Shown in pieces: positions 7,728-18,000 of a stretch of 64,000 nt of DNA. Under the pieces are notes generated by a model. That model did no database searches and was not told the origin of the DNA. It saw nothing but the letters and a program-made list of their open reading frames with translations. The number at the start of each line of letters is the position of its first letter. Within the stretch, counting starts at the first letter, position 1. Both the position numbers and the translations under genes were made by a program. Origin of the DNA: JACCXG01 sp963717745 (GTDB lineage: Bacteria > Acidobacteriota > Vicinamibacteria > Vicinamibacterales > 2-12-FULL-66-21); the NCBI GenBank assembly GCA_963717745.1, contig CAVQXJ010000013.1:620001-684000 (forward strand), written 5' to 3'.

Positions 7728-9110
7728 ATGGCGATTTATCTCCCCGAAACCAGCACCACCACCGCCGCCTCGCTGACCCCGCGTCAGATCGTGGCGGAGC
7801 TGGACAAGTACGTGATCGGCCAGGCGCAGGCGAAGCGGGCAGTCGCGATCGCGTTGCGCAACCGGACGCGGCGGCAGAAGCTGCCGGCCGACCTCGCGGA
7901 AGAGATCGCGCCCAAGAACATTCTGATGATCGGTCCGACCGGGGTCGGCAAGACCGAGATCGCCCGCCGGCTGGCGCGGCTGGCCCAGTCGCCATTCATC
8001 AAAGTGGAGGCGTCGAAGTTCACCGAGGTCGGCTACGTCGGCCGGGACGTCGAGTCGATGGTGCGGGATCTGGTCGAGCTCGGCGTCGAGATGGTGCGGG
8101 AAGAGCGGCGGGCGGAAGTGCGCGAGAAGGCGTCGCAGGCCGCCGAGGAGCGCATCCTCGATCTGCTGCTGCCGCCGCTGCCGCCGGCGTCGGAGTACGA
8201 CACCAACGCGGCGTCGATGCGCGAACAGGCGCAGCGGACCCGGGAAAAGCTGCGGGAACAGCTGCGCGACGGCCGGCTCGACCACAAGCATGTCGAGATC
8301 GACGTGCGCGAGAAGAGCTTCCCGTCGTTCGAAATCATCGCCGGGTCGTCGGTCGAAGAAGTCGACATCAACATCAAGGACATGCTTCCAGGCCTGTTCC
8401 AGGGGCGCACGAAGAAGCGGAAGCTGCGGGTGCCGGAGGCGCGGGAGGCGATCGCGCAGGAAGAGGAACAGAAGCTGATCGACATGGAGACCGTCGCCCG
8501 CGCCGCGGTCGAGCGGGTGCAGCAGTCCGGGATCATCTTCGTGGACGAGATCGACAAGGTCGCGGGCCGTGAGGGCGGGCATGGCCCGGACGTGAGCCGC
8601 GAAGGGGTGCAGCGCGACATCCTGCCGATCATCGAGGGCACCACCGTCAACACGAAGTACGGCATGGTGCGGACCGACCACATCCTGTTCATCGCGGCGG
8701 GCGCCTTTCACGTGTCCAAGCCGTCGGACCTGATTCCGGAGCTCCAGGGCCGCTTCCCGATCCGGGTGGAGCTGGAAGCGCTCGGGCGCGACGATTTCGT
8801 CCGGATCCTGACCGAGCCGAAGAGCGCCCTGATCGAGCAGTACACGGCGCTGCTCTCGACCGAGGGTGTCGAGCTCTCGTTCACCCCACGCGCGATCGAG
8901 CGGATCGCCGACTACGCGAGCATCGTCAACGAGCGCGCCGAGAACATCGGCGCGCGGCGTCTGCACACGGTGATGGAGAAGTTGCTGGACGAGGTGTCGT
9001 TCGAGGCACCCGAGCTGCAGGATCGGATCGTCGCCATCGACGAGGCCTACGTCGACCGCATGCTCGCCGACATCGTGCGCAACGAAGATCTCTCGCGCTA
9101 CGTTCTCTGA
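7728..9110 (+). CDS. hslU: HslU ATPase/unfoldase subunit
   Basis: A 460-residue AAA+ ATPase and partner of HslV. The N-domain begins LTPRQIVAELDKYVIGQAQA. Walker A is GPTGVGKTE at about residues 69-77. Walker B is IIFVDEIDK. The sensor-2 region is ENIGARRLHTVMEKLLDEVS, and the C-terminal tail (EDLSRYVL) matches the peptide that docks into HslV. The I-domain between the Walker motifs is present (residues ~110-235). Length is normal for the family. Its stop codon overlaps the ATG of the next gene by one base, which suggests translational coupling. Confidence 0.98.
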   Translation: MAIYLPETSTTTAASLTPRQIVAELDKYVIGQAQAKRAVAIALRNRTRRQKLPADLAEEIAPKNILMIGPTGVGKTEIARRLARLAQSPFIKVEASKFTEVGYVGRDVESMVRDLVELGVEMVREERRAEVREKASQAAEERILDLLLPPLPPASEYDTNAASMREQAQRTREKLREQLRDGRLDHKHVEIDVREKSFPSFEIIAGSSVEEVDINIKDMLPGLFQGRTKKRKLRVPEAREAIAQEEEQKLIDMETVARAAVERVQQSGIIFVDEIDKVAGREGGHGPDVSREGVQRDILPIIEGTTVNTKYGMVRTDHILFIAAGAFHVSKPSDLIPELQGRFPIRVELEALGRDDFVRILTEPKSALIEQYTALLSTEGVELSFTPRAIERIADYASIVNERAENIGARRLHTVMEKLLDEVSFEAPELQDRIVAIDEAYVDRMLADIVRNEDLSRYVL

Positions 9111-10426
9111 TGCACCGCCCCAGGTGGCCGTACGGCCTCATGCTGATGGCGCTCTGCTGGCTGATGAGCGCCTGTGGTCAGAAGGGACCGCCGCTCGCGC
9201 CGCTCCACCTGGTGCCGGCGGGCGTCTCCGAGCCGGCGGTGCGGCGGATCGGCGACCAGGTGCGTCTTCGTTTCGTCCTGCCGAACCGGAATGAGAATGG
9301 CCCCGGAGCGCTGGAGCTCGACCGGGTGGAGATTTATGCGATGACGGTGGCCCCCGGCGGCGAGCCATCGGCGGCCGAAATCATGTCGAAAGAGCACCTG
9401 ATCGGTCAGATCGCGGTGCGCCCGGTGCTGGAGGCAGGCGAGCAGCCCGCGCCGGATGAGAAGCGGCCGGAGCCGGGCACCGCGGTCTCGTTCGACGAGG
9501 AGCTGACCGCGGCGAAGCTGACGCCGGAGCCGGTGAAGAAACCCGTGAAGCCGCCGGTTCCACGCGCGACCGTTCCGGGCGCCGAGGCCACGCCCGCGGC
9601 CGCGGCGGCGCCCCCTGTTACGACCGCGACGCCCCCGGCCGCCGCTGCGCCGGCGACCGCTGCTCCCGCGGTCGCTGCTCCCGCGACGACCCCTCCCGCC
9701 GTGGCCGCTCCCGCCACGGCACCGCCGGGCACGCCCCCGGCGGCCGCGGCACCACCGGTTCCCAAGCATGTTCGCCGCCTCTACATCGCGCGCGGCGTCA
9801 CCAGCGGCGGCCGGCCCGGCACCGCATCGGCGCCGCTGGCGATTCCGCTGGTCGACCTGCCGGCGCCGCCGCAGGACGCCAAGGGGCGGGTGACCGAGCG
9901 CGCCGTGGTCCTCGAGTGGACGGCGGCTGATACCCCGACCAGTTACAACGTCTACCGCGGCGACGATCTGATGCAGCCGCTCAACTCCAAGCCGCTGACC
10001 GCACCCGGCTTCGAGGACACCAATGCCACGCTCGGCCAGGAACAGTGTTATCGCGTGCGCGCCATTGCGCTCGTCGATGGCGTGAGCCTCGAAGGGGAGC
10101 CGTCGGAGCCGCGCTGCATCACGCCTCGCGACGAGTTCCCGCCGGCGGCGCCGACCGGGCTCGCCGCGGTCCCGACGCCCGGTCAGATCAGCCTGATCTG
10201 GGACTCGAACCCCGAGAAGGATCTGGCCGGCTACCTGGTGCTGCGCGGCGATGCCCCGGATGGTCCGCTCAAGGCGATTACCGCGGCGCCAATCGCCGAG
10301 ACGTCGTATCGCGACGCGACCGTCAAGCCCGGCATGCGCTACGTCTACGCCATCGTGGCGGTCGACTCGGCGACGCCGCCCAACATGAGCGCGCAGTCCG
10401 CACGGGTGGAAGAAACCGCTCGATGA
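9110..10426 (+). CDS. Lipoprotein with LptM-like N-terminus, Ala/Pro linker and fibronectin type III repeats
   Basis: A 438-residue protein. The signal peptide ends in LMSACGQKGPPLAPL. Cys ~22 is the lipid-attachment site and CGQKGPPLAP resembles the LptM family motif. A beta-rich segment follows (RIGDQVRLRFVLPNRNENG). Next is a long Ala/Pro/Thr linker (residues ~155-220), then two FN3-like domains (AVVLEWTAADTPTSYNVYRG and ISLIWDSNPEKDLAGYLVLR). It is co-transcribed with hslVU, judging by the 1-base overlap. The role is unknown; it is probably a periplasmic outer-membrane-anchored protein. Confidence 0.8.
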   Translation: MHRPRWPYGLMLMALCWLMSACGQKGPPLAPLHLVPAGVSEPAVRRIGDQVRLRFVLPNRNENGPGALELDRVEIYAMTVAPGGEPSAAEIMSKEHLIGQIAVRPVLEAGEQPAPDEKRPEPGTAVSFDEELTAAKLTPEPVKKPVKPPVPRATVPGAEATPAAAAAPPVTTATPPAAAAPATAAPAVAAPATTPPAVAAPATAPPGTPPAAAAPPVPKHVRRLYIARGVTSGGRPGTASAPLAIPLVDLPAPPQDAKGRVTERAVVLEWTAADTPTSYNVYRGDDLMQPLNSKPLTAPGFEDTNATLGQEQCYRVRAIALVDGVSLEGEPSEPRCITPRDEFPPAAPTGLAAVPTPGQISLIWDSNPEKDLAGYLVLRGDAPDGPLKAITAAPIAETSYRDATVKPGMRYVYAIVAVDSATPPNMSAQSARVEETAR

Positions 10427-10602
10427 AATGCCAAAAATGCCAAAATTGCCAAGAGTGCCAAAATTGCCGGGAGCCTCTTGAACTTTTGGCACTTTTGGCC
10501 GCTTGTCGCGAGAAATCCGGGCGACAAGCTATGGCGAGGTCTCGCCGTAGCGCGCCTGAATCCCTGGCGCGAAGGCGGACATGTTTGGCAATGAAGTGAG
10601 GC
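10427..10602. repeat. Inverted array of AATGCCAAG-type 9-mers, copy a, with inserted module
   Basis: About four imperfect 9-bp units (consensus AATGCCAAG) start at 10431. Reverse-complement units (TTTTGGCAC, TTTTGGCC) follow at ~10484-10500, and one at ~10591. Between the last two lies a ~90-bp module (10499-10590) that recurs inverted at 41683-41775. Confidence 0.75.
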
Positions 10603-10606
10603 ACCT

Positions 10607-11260
10607 ATGAAGCTGTTCATCGACTCCGGGAATCTCAAGGAAATCGAAGCGCTGGTGCCGCTCGGCATCATCGATGGCATCACCACCAACCCGTCGCTGC
10701 TGGCGAAGGAGCCGGGGGACTATCGGGAGCTGTTGAAGCGGATCTGCGACATCGTGCAGGGCCCGACCAGTGCCGAAGTGGTCGCGACCGATGTCGACGG
10801 CATGCTCCGCGAAGGGCGCGAGCTCGCCAAGATCGACAAGCACATCGTGGTCAAGGTCCCGTTCACGAAGGCCGGCGTCCAGGCCTGCAAGACGCTGACG
10901 TCCGAAGGCCACCGCGTCAACGTCACGCTGATCTTCTCGGCAACCCAGGCGCTGCTCGCGGCCAAGGTCGGGGCCACCTACGTGAGCCCGTTCGTCGGAC
11001 GGCTCGACGACATCGCGACCTCGGGCATGAACCTGATCAGCGACATCGTGCAGATCTTCGACAACTACGACTTCACCACCGAGATCCTCGTCGCCTCCAC
11101 CCGCGGCCCGATCCACATCGTCGACGCGGCCCGGATGGGCGCGGACATCTGCACCTGTCCAGCCTCGGTCATCGAAGCGATGTTCAAGCACCCGCTGACC
11201 GACATCGGGCTCGAACGGTTCCTCAAGGACTGGGAGAAAGCTCAGACGGTCAAGGCCTGA
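10607..11260 (+). CDS. Transaldolase / fructose-6-phosphate aldolase-type enzyme
   Basis: A 217-residue class I aldolase of the small transaldolase (TalC/FSA) subfamily. The N-terminal MKLFIDSGNLKEIEAL and GITTNPSLLAKEP are family signatures. The Schiff-base lysine is Lys83 in IVVKVPFTKAG. The TIM barrel continues through NVTLIFSATQALLAAKVGAT and YVSPFVGRLDD. It would act in the cytoplasm in the non-oxidative pentose phosphate pathway or in dihydroxyacetone transfer; sequence alone does not separate transaldolase from aldolase activity. A GTGAGG ribosome-binding site lies just before the ATG. Confidence 0.93.
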   Translation: MKLFIDSGNLKEIEALVPLGIIDGITTNPSLLAKEPGDYRELLKRICDIVQGPTSAEVVATDVDGMLREGRELAKIDKHIVVKVPFTKAGVQACKTLTSEGHRVNVTLIFSATQALLAAKVGATYVSPFVGRLDDIATSGMNLISDIVQIFDNYDFTTEILVASTRGPIHIVDAARMGADICTCPASVIEAMFKHPLTDIGLERFLKDWEKAQTVKA

Positions 11261-11365
11261 ATGCCAAGAGTGCCAAAATGCCAAGAATGCCAAAATTGGA
11301 ATTCTTCGAGGCTGGGGTGAGCGCTCTCAATTTTTGGCATTTTTGGCATTTTGGCATTCCTGGTA
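11261..11365. repeat. Inverted array of AATGCCAAG-type 9-mers, copy b
   Basis: Units such as ATGCCAAGAGTGCCAAAATG begin immediately at the aldolase stop codon. Reverse-complement units (TTTTTGGCATTTTTGGCATT) follow at ~11330-11358, around a ~35-base loop. The array fills the spacer up to the carboxyltransferase start. Confidence 0.8.
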
Positions 11366-12907
11366 ATGGACCGAATCAAGCACCTGGAGGATCTGGAGCG
11401 CCGCGCGGAGGAAGGGGGCGGGGAAGAGCGGCTGCGTCGTCATCATGACGCCGGCAAGCTCACCGCCCGCGAGCGGATCGATCTGCTCTTCGACGCCGGG
11501 AGCTTCCAGGAAGTCGACAAGCTCGTCACCCATCGCTGCCGCGATTTCGGGATGGCCGACCAGGTGATCCCGGGCGACGGCGTCGTGGCGGGCGTCGGGC
11601 GCGTCGACGGCCGCGTGGTCTACGCCTTCGCGCAGGACTTCACGGTGTTCGGCGGATCGCTCTCGGAGACCAACGCCGCCAAGATCGTCAAGATCATGGA
11701 CCTGGCGATGAAGATGGGCGCGCCGGTGGTGGGCCTGAACGATTCGGGCGGGGCGCGCATTCAGGAAGGCGTGCTCTCGCTCGCCGGCTACGCGGACATC
11801 TTCCTGCGGAACACCCTGGCCTCCGGGGTGATCCCGCAGATCTCCGCGATCATGGGGCCGTGCGCCGGAGGGGCGGTCTATTCTCCGGCGATCACCGACT
11901 TCAACATCATGGTCGACGGCACCAGCTACATGTTCGTGACCGGTCCCGACGTGATCAAGACGGTGACGCACGAGGAAGTGACCAAGGAGGAGCTCGGCGG
12001 CGCGATGACCCACAACGCGACGAGCGGGGTCGCGCATTTCGCCGTGCCGGACGACCGCGAGTGCCTGCGGCTGGTCCGGGAGCTGCTCGGGTATCTCCCG
12101 AGCAACAACGTGGACGAAGCGCCGCGGCGGGACACCTCCGATCCGGTCGACCGCGAGGACGAGGCCCTCGATCGCCTGGTCCCGGAATCGCCCAACCAGC
12201 CGTACGACATGCTCGACCTCATTCACGCGATCGTGGATGACGCCACCTTTCTCGAGGTGCATCGTTACTTCGCGAAGAACCTGGTGGTCGGGTTCGCGAG
12301 GCTCGGCGGCCGTTCCGTCGGCATCGTGGCGAATCAACCCGCGTATCTCGCCGGCACGCTGGACATCGACGCATCGGTCAAGGGGGCGCGGTTCGTGCGC
12401 TTCTGCGATGCCTTCAACATTCCGCTGATCACCTTCGAGGACGTGCCGGGGTTCCTGCCGGGCACGCGCCAGGAATTCGGCGGCATCATCCGCCACGGCG
12501 CCAAGCTGCTGTTCGCGTTCGCCGAGGCCACGGTTCCCAAGATCACCGTGATCACCCGCAAGGCCTACGGCGGCGCGTACTGCGTGATGTCGAGCAAGCA
12601 CATCCGGACCGACGTGAACCTGGCCTGGCCGACCGCCGAAATCGCGGTGATGGGCCCCGAAGGCGCCGTGAACATCCTCTACAAACGTGAGCTCGACGCC
12701 GCGGACGATCGCGAGCAGCTCCGGGCCGAGCGGGTGGCGGAGTTCCGCGAGAAATTCGCCAACCCGTACGTCGCGGCGTCACGCGGGTTCGTGGACGAGG
12801 TGATCCACCCGAGGCAGACCCGAGGCAAGCTGATCGCCGCGCTCGCCGGCCTCGAGACCAAGCGCGATCGCAATCCTCCCAAGAAGCACGGGAACATCCC
12901 GCTGTGA
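11366..12907 (+). CDS. pccB: Acyl-CoA carboxylase carboxyltransferase (beta) subunit, propionyl-CoA type
   Basis: A 513-residue biotin-dependent carboxyltransferase. The N-terminal half has KLTARERIDLLFDAGSFQEV and LNDSGGARIQEGVLSLAGYA. The oxyanion-hole glycines lie in IMGPCAGGAVYSPA. The C-terminal half has FEDVPGFLPGTRQEFGGIIR and KAYGGAYCVMSSK. Length and motifs match PccB/MmdA-type subunits, which move a carboxyl group from carboxybiotin to propionyl-CoA or a related acyl-CoA. ATG 11366 is chosen because the upstream in-frame codons lie inside a repeat. The biotin carboxylase subunit follows 22 bp later. Confidence 0.95.
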   Translation: MDRIKHLEDLERRAEEGGGEERLRRHHDAGKLTARERIDLLFDAGSFQEVDKLVTHRCRDFGMADQVIPGDGVVAGVGRVDGRVVYAFAQDFTVFGGSLSETNAAKIVKIMDLAMKMGAPVVGLNDSGGARIQEGVLSLAGYADIFLRNTLASGVIPQISAIMGPCAGGAVYSPAITDFNIMVDGTSYMFVTGPDVIKTVTHEEVTKEELGGAMTHNATSGVAHFAVPDDRECLRLVRELLGYLPSNNVDEAPRRDTSDPVDREDEALDRLVPESPNQPYDMLDLIHAIVDDATFLEVHRYFAKNLVVGFARLGGRSVGIVANQPAYLAGTLDIDASVKGARFVRFCDAFNIPLITFEDVPGFLPGTRQEFGGIIRHGAKLLFAFAEATVPKITVITRKAYGGAYCVMSSKHIRTDVNLAWPTAEIAVMGPEGAVNILYKRELDAADDREQLRAERVAEFREKFANPYVAASRGFVDEVIHPRQTRGKLIAALAGLETKRDRNPPKKHGNIPL

Positions 12908-12929
12908 CGCCGCACGCCGGGAGCGCGCC

Positions 12930-14982
12930 GTGAGGGTGCTGATCGCCAACCGCGGTGAAATCGCGGTCCGCATCATCCGGGCCTGCCGCGAGATGGGGCT
13001 CTCGACGGTCGCGGTTTATTCCGACTGCGATCGCGGGGCCCGTCATGTCCTCGACGCCGACCTCGCGGTCCACATCGGCGCCAACGAGGCCTCCGCCAGC
13101 TATCTCAACATCGACGCGATCGTGGATGCCGCCCGGACGTCGCAGGCCGACGCGGTGCATCCCGGCTATGGCTTTCTGGCCGAGAATGCCGGCGTTCGCC
13201 GAAGCCTGCGCCGCGGCCGGCCTGACCTTCATCGGTCCCTCCGCCGCGGCGATCGCGATGATGGGCAGCAAGACCGCGGCGCGCACCGCGGCGATCGCGG
13301 CCGGCGTTCCAGTGGTGCCGGGGAGCGACGCGCCGCTGCCCGCCTCCGCATCCCCAGACGAGGTGAGCCGTGCCGCGGCGGCGGTGGGCTATCCCGTCAT
13401 GGTGAAGGCGGTGGCTGGCGGCGGCGGCAAGGGGATGCGGGTCGTGGACGCGCCGGGATCCCTGTGGGCCGCGGTCGAGACCGCGCGATCGGAAGCCGGG
13501 TCAGCCTTCGGGGACACCGCGGTCTATCTCGAGCGGCGGCTGACCAGGCCGCGGCACATCGAGATCCAGCTGCTCGGCGACCACCACGGCACCATCGTGC
13601 CGTTCGTCGAGCGCGAATGTTCGATCCAGCGCCGGCATCAGAAAGTCGTCGAAGAGTCGCCGTCGCTCGCGGTGACGCCGGCCTTGCGGGAGCGGATCGC
13701 CGCGGCCGCGGCCGCGGTGGCCCGGTCCGTCGGCTACACCAATGCCGGCACCATCGAGTTTCTCCTGGACGAGGACGGGTCGTTCTATTTCCTCGAGATG
13801 AATACCCGGCTGCAGGTCGAGCACCCGGTCACCGAGATGGTGACCGACGTCGATCTGGTGCAGTGGCAGCTTCGCATCGCGCGCGGCGAGCGGCTCGACC
13901 TCGATCCCGCCCGCGCGCTGTCCCCCAACGGGCATGCGATCGAATGCCGCATCTACGCCGAGGATGCCGATCAGGGCTTCATGCCCTCTCCGGGGCTGAT
14001 CCTCGGCCTGCGCGCCGCGGCCGGTCCCGGGATCCGCGATGACGGGGGCGTGGTGGCGGGATATACGGTCCCGGTGTTCTACGACTCGATGATTGCCAAA
14101 CTGATTGCCTGGGCGCCAACCCGCGGCGAGGCGGTCGCGCGCATGTCGAGGGCGCTCGCCGAGTATCAGGTGCTCGGCATCCGCACCACGATTCCCTTCT
14201 TTCTCTGGCTGCTGCGGCAGCCCGACTATCTCGAGGGGCGCTACGACACCACCTATCTCGATCGAGTGCTCGCCGAGCGCCGCGGCGAGAGCTTCAGCCA
14301 GTTTTCGGAGGCCGAGATCGAGAGCATCGCCATGGCCGCGGCGCTGGACACGTATCTCCGCGGAACCGCGCGCGGCATGGCCGGCAGCCCGCAGGCTGTC
14401 GCCGCGGAGCGCGTGGACCCAGGTTGGCCGCCGCGAGGCGCTCCGGGGATGACGTTCGAGGTCGAAGTCCGCGGCCGCACGTTCAGCGTCGCGGTCGAGC
14501 GGACCGATCGGGCCGGCCGGTTCCGCATGACGCTGGACGGCGTGACCCGACTGATCGACGTCTCGCGAACCGGCGAGTTCGGACTATCGTTGCTGGACAG
14601 GGGGACAGTCACGTTTTCTCCCGACTCTCCAGAAAACGTGACAGTCCCCCTGCTCGTGCCCGGCAACGGCCCCGGCGAACTGCTGGTCGTCCTCGGTGGG
14701 CGGACCATCGGTGCGACGGTCAACGGCCGGCGGTCCGCTCACGCGGAGGGAGCGCGGCATGGTGACGGTCAGGTCACCATCGTGGCGCCGATGCCCGGCC
14801 GCGTGGTCCGGGTGCTGGCCGCCGCGGGCGACGAGGTCGAAGCGCGGCAGGCCGTGATCGTCGTCGAGGCCATGAAGATGGAGAACGAGCTCAGGGCGCC
14901 GCGCGCCGGCCGGATCAGGGAGATTGTGGTGGCGCCGGGGACCTCGGTGGAAGCCGGTCGCATCCTTGCAGTGATCGAGTAG
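12930..14982 (+). CDS. pccA: Acyl-CoA carboxylase alpha subunit: biotin carboxylase plus biotin carrier (one frameshift)
   Basis: The protein starts MRVLIANRGEIAVRIIRACR and needs one base fewer at about 13191 to continue into AFAEACAAAGLTFIGPSAAA. The joined product is about 684 residues. Domains are biotin carboxylase N-terminal, ATP-grasp (VMVKAVAGGGGKGMRVV, FLEMNTRLQVEHPVTEM), biotin carboxylase C-terminal, a linker, and a biotinyl domain with EAMKMENELRAP, whose Lys is the biotin site. It uses bicarbonate and ATP to carboxylate biotin for PccB. In the linker, a 20-bp-arm inverted repeat at 14600-14650 is read through in frame. The extra G is probably a sequence error (inference). Confidence 0.88.
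14600..14650. repeat. Hairpin inserted in frame in pccA
   Basis: The left arm at 14600-14619 (GGGGGACAGTCACGTTTTCT) pairs with the right arm at 14631-14650 with one mismatch in 20, around an 11-base loop. It lies in coding sequence between the carboxylase and biotinyl domains. The sequence resembles REP-type palindromes associated with RAYT transposases (recollection, not checked). Confidence 0.8.
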
Positions 14983-15018
14983 CGGCGGCATTCGCCAGCC
15001 ACCGGCCAGCGCATTCGA

Positions 15019-18000
15019 ATGGACACCAAGCCGACAGAGACCGACGCCGAGGTGCCGCTTCCCTCGGAATCCCCGGAGCCAGCGCGAGCACGCCGCCGCG
15101 TTCCCCGGGTCGTCGTCCGCCTCGGGGCGGTGCTGCTGTCGATTGTGGTGGCGCTGCTGCTGACCGCGCTCAGCATCGATCTCGGTCCGGCGGTGCGGAA
15201 GCGCGCGGAAACGGCCGGGGCGAATTACCTGCGCCGCCCACTGCACATCGGTCGGGTGTCGGCCCGAATGACCCCGGGTGTGTTCGTCTTCGAAGACCTG
15301 GTGATCGAAGGGCTGACGCCAGCGGCCCGTCCGTTCCTGACCGCAAAAAAGGTCACCATCCGCATTCCCTGGTGGACGATCGCGACCCGCAAGCTGATCG
15401 TCGAGTCGGTCGAGATGACCGACTGGAACATGGTCGTCGAGACCTTTCCGAACGGCGTGAACAACTTCCCGCGAATCATGCCGGAGCGAAAGGGGCCGCG
15501 CGGTCCCAGCCGCTTCACGACCACCGTCAAGGCCGTGTACGCGGGCGACGGTCAGTTCACCTACGAGGACCACGTCACCCCCTGGACCACGGTCGCCCGG
15601 AAGCTCAACGTCACGCTCTATCGGGCCGACCTGTTCAACGACTACCGGGGACGGGCCACATTCTCGGACGGCACCGTCAAGATCCAGTCGTACGAGCAAT
15701 TCGGCACCGCGATGCGCTCGCGCTTCAAGATCGTCGGCGGCAAGATCGTCTTCGATCAGCATCGATCTCACGAGCGACGGCGCCACGTCGACGTTGGACG
15801 GCGAAGTCGATCTCGGGCGGTGGCCGGAGCAGATCTACCGGATCAAGTCGAAGATCGACTTCGCCAGGCAGAAGGACATCTTCTTCCACCGCGAGCGCTT
15901 CACGGCGTCAGGGCAGGGAGACTTTCAGGGCACGTTTCATCTCTTCAAGGGCGGCCGCGAGTTGAAGGGCACGTTCACCAGTCCGGTGGCCGGGGTGAAC
16001 GACTGGCGGTTCCCCAATCTCCGCGGGTCGGTGCTGTGGCTGCCGGATCGTCTCGAGATCACCGACGCCAGCAGCGGCGTCTACGGTGGGACCGCGCGCT
16101 TCGACTACCGGATGGCGCCGTTCGGCAAGAAGGGGTGGCCGACCATCGCCACGTGGGACGTCAAGTACCGCGACGTCGACCTGTCGCAGTTGACCGACTT
16201 TCTCGAAACGCGAGGCATCCGGCTGGCCGGCCGGGCGACGGGAGAGAACCGCTTCACATGGCCGATCGGCAAATGGGCCGAGAAGCGCGGCGGCGGCGTG
16301 ATCGAACTGGCCGCTCCGCCGGGCGTCGAGACCATGACCCGCGAGATGCCGGCGGCCCGCCTCGACGAAGAGCTGCGGCTCGAGCCGGCGCCAGGCCCCT
16401 TCAATTCGACGCTGGCGCTCGGCTACATTCCGGTGTCCGGCCGGCTCGATTACCGGCTCGATCCGGAATGGATCACGCTCGGCCCCAGCCGGGTTGCGAC
16501 CCCGCAAACCTACGTCGAGTTCCAGGGACGGACTGCGTACGGCCAACGCTCGAACATCCCCTTTCACGTCACCAGCCTCGACTGGCAGGAGAGTGACCGC
16601 GTGCTCGCGGGGATCATGACGACGTTCGGATCGTCGACCGGCGCGATCTCGATCGGCGGCCACGGCGAGTTCGACGGCGTGATGTTCGAAACCTTCTCGC
16701 GCCCCCGCATCGAAGGGGTCTTCTCGGGGGATCGGATGCGGGCCTGGAACGTCGTCTGGGGCAAGGGCCGCGCCGACGTCGTGATCGAGAACAGTTACGC
16801 CAACATCAAGAACGCGGTGATCACCGTGGGCGACTCCGAGATCGCCGCCGAAGGCCTGTTCTCGCTCGGCTATCCCCGCCGCGACGGTGGCGAGCAGATC
16901 AACGCCCGGGTGAAGATGACGCGCCGGCCGATGGCCGACCTCAAGCGCGCCTTCGTGCTCGACGACTACGACATGGACGGCGTGGTCTCGGGCGAATACC
17001 ACGTCTACGGCAATTACGAGACCCCGCTCGGGTTCGGACGGCTGTTGATCGAGGACGGCCTCGCCTACGGGGAGACCTTCGACACGATGACCTCGGCGCT
17101 GCGGTTCGAAGGCAATGGCGTCCGGCTCGACACCATTCAGATCGCGAAGAGCACCGGCGAAGCCACCGGCGCGGCATGGGTCGGCTGGGACGGGACTTAT
17201 TCCTTCAACGTGGATGGCCGCCGGATTCCGATCGAGTCGCTGAGGACCGCCTCGTTCCCGACCGCCCCGCTCTCGGGTCTGCTCCAGTTCAATGCGACGG
17301 GCGCCGGCAACTTCGACGAGCCGCGCTACGACGTCAAGGTGCGCGTCGACGATCTGTTCGCCGGCGATGAAGGCGTCGGCCAGGTCTCGGGCCGGCTCTC
17401 GCTGCGCGGCGACACGGTCAGTGCGGATTTCGAAGCGGCCTCGCCCCGCCTGTTCGTCTCCGGATCCGGCCGCCTCGAGCTCACGCCGGCAATGGCTGCC
17501 GAGATGACGATGCGGTTCCAGGATACGTCGCTGGATCCGTATCTGCGCTTCTTCGAGCCGCGGTTGTCGCCGTTCACGACCGCGGTCGCGAGCGGCACGG
17601 TGCGCGTCGATGGCGAGCTCACCAACATCGATCGTCTGACCGTGAGCACGACCGTCGAACAGCTCGGCCTCAAGCTGTTCGACTACGCCCTGACCAACGA
17701 CGGGCCGATCCAGCTGTCGCTGAACCGGCACGTGCTCGACATCGGCCGGCTGCGGGTCGCCGGCGACGGCACCAAGCTCCAGATGGGCGGGCAGGTTGAC
17801 CTCCACGCCGCCGTCGTCGCGGTCGAAGCGACCGGCGAAGCCAACCTCGGCATCCTCCAGGGCTTCTTCAGAAACGTGCGGAGCCGCGGCACCGCCGCGC
17901 TGCTCGGACAGGTCAAGGGGCCGCTCGCCAAGCCGCAATTCTCCGGCAGCGCCCGCATCGTCGACGGCCGGTTCCGGCACCTGGCGGCCCCGCACGGCCT

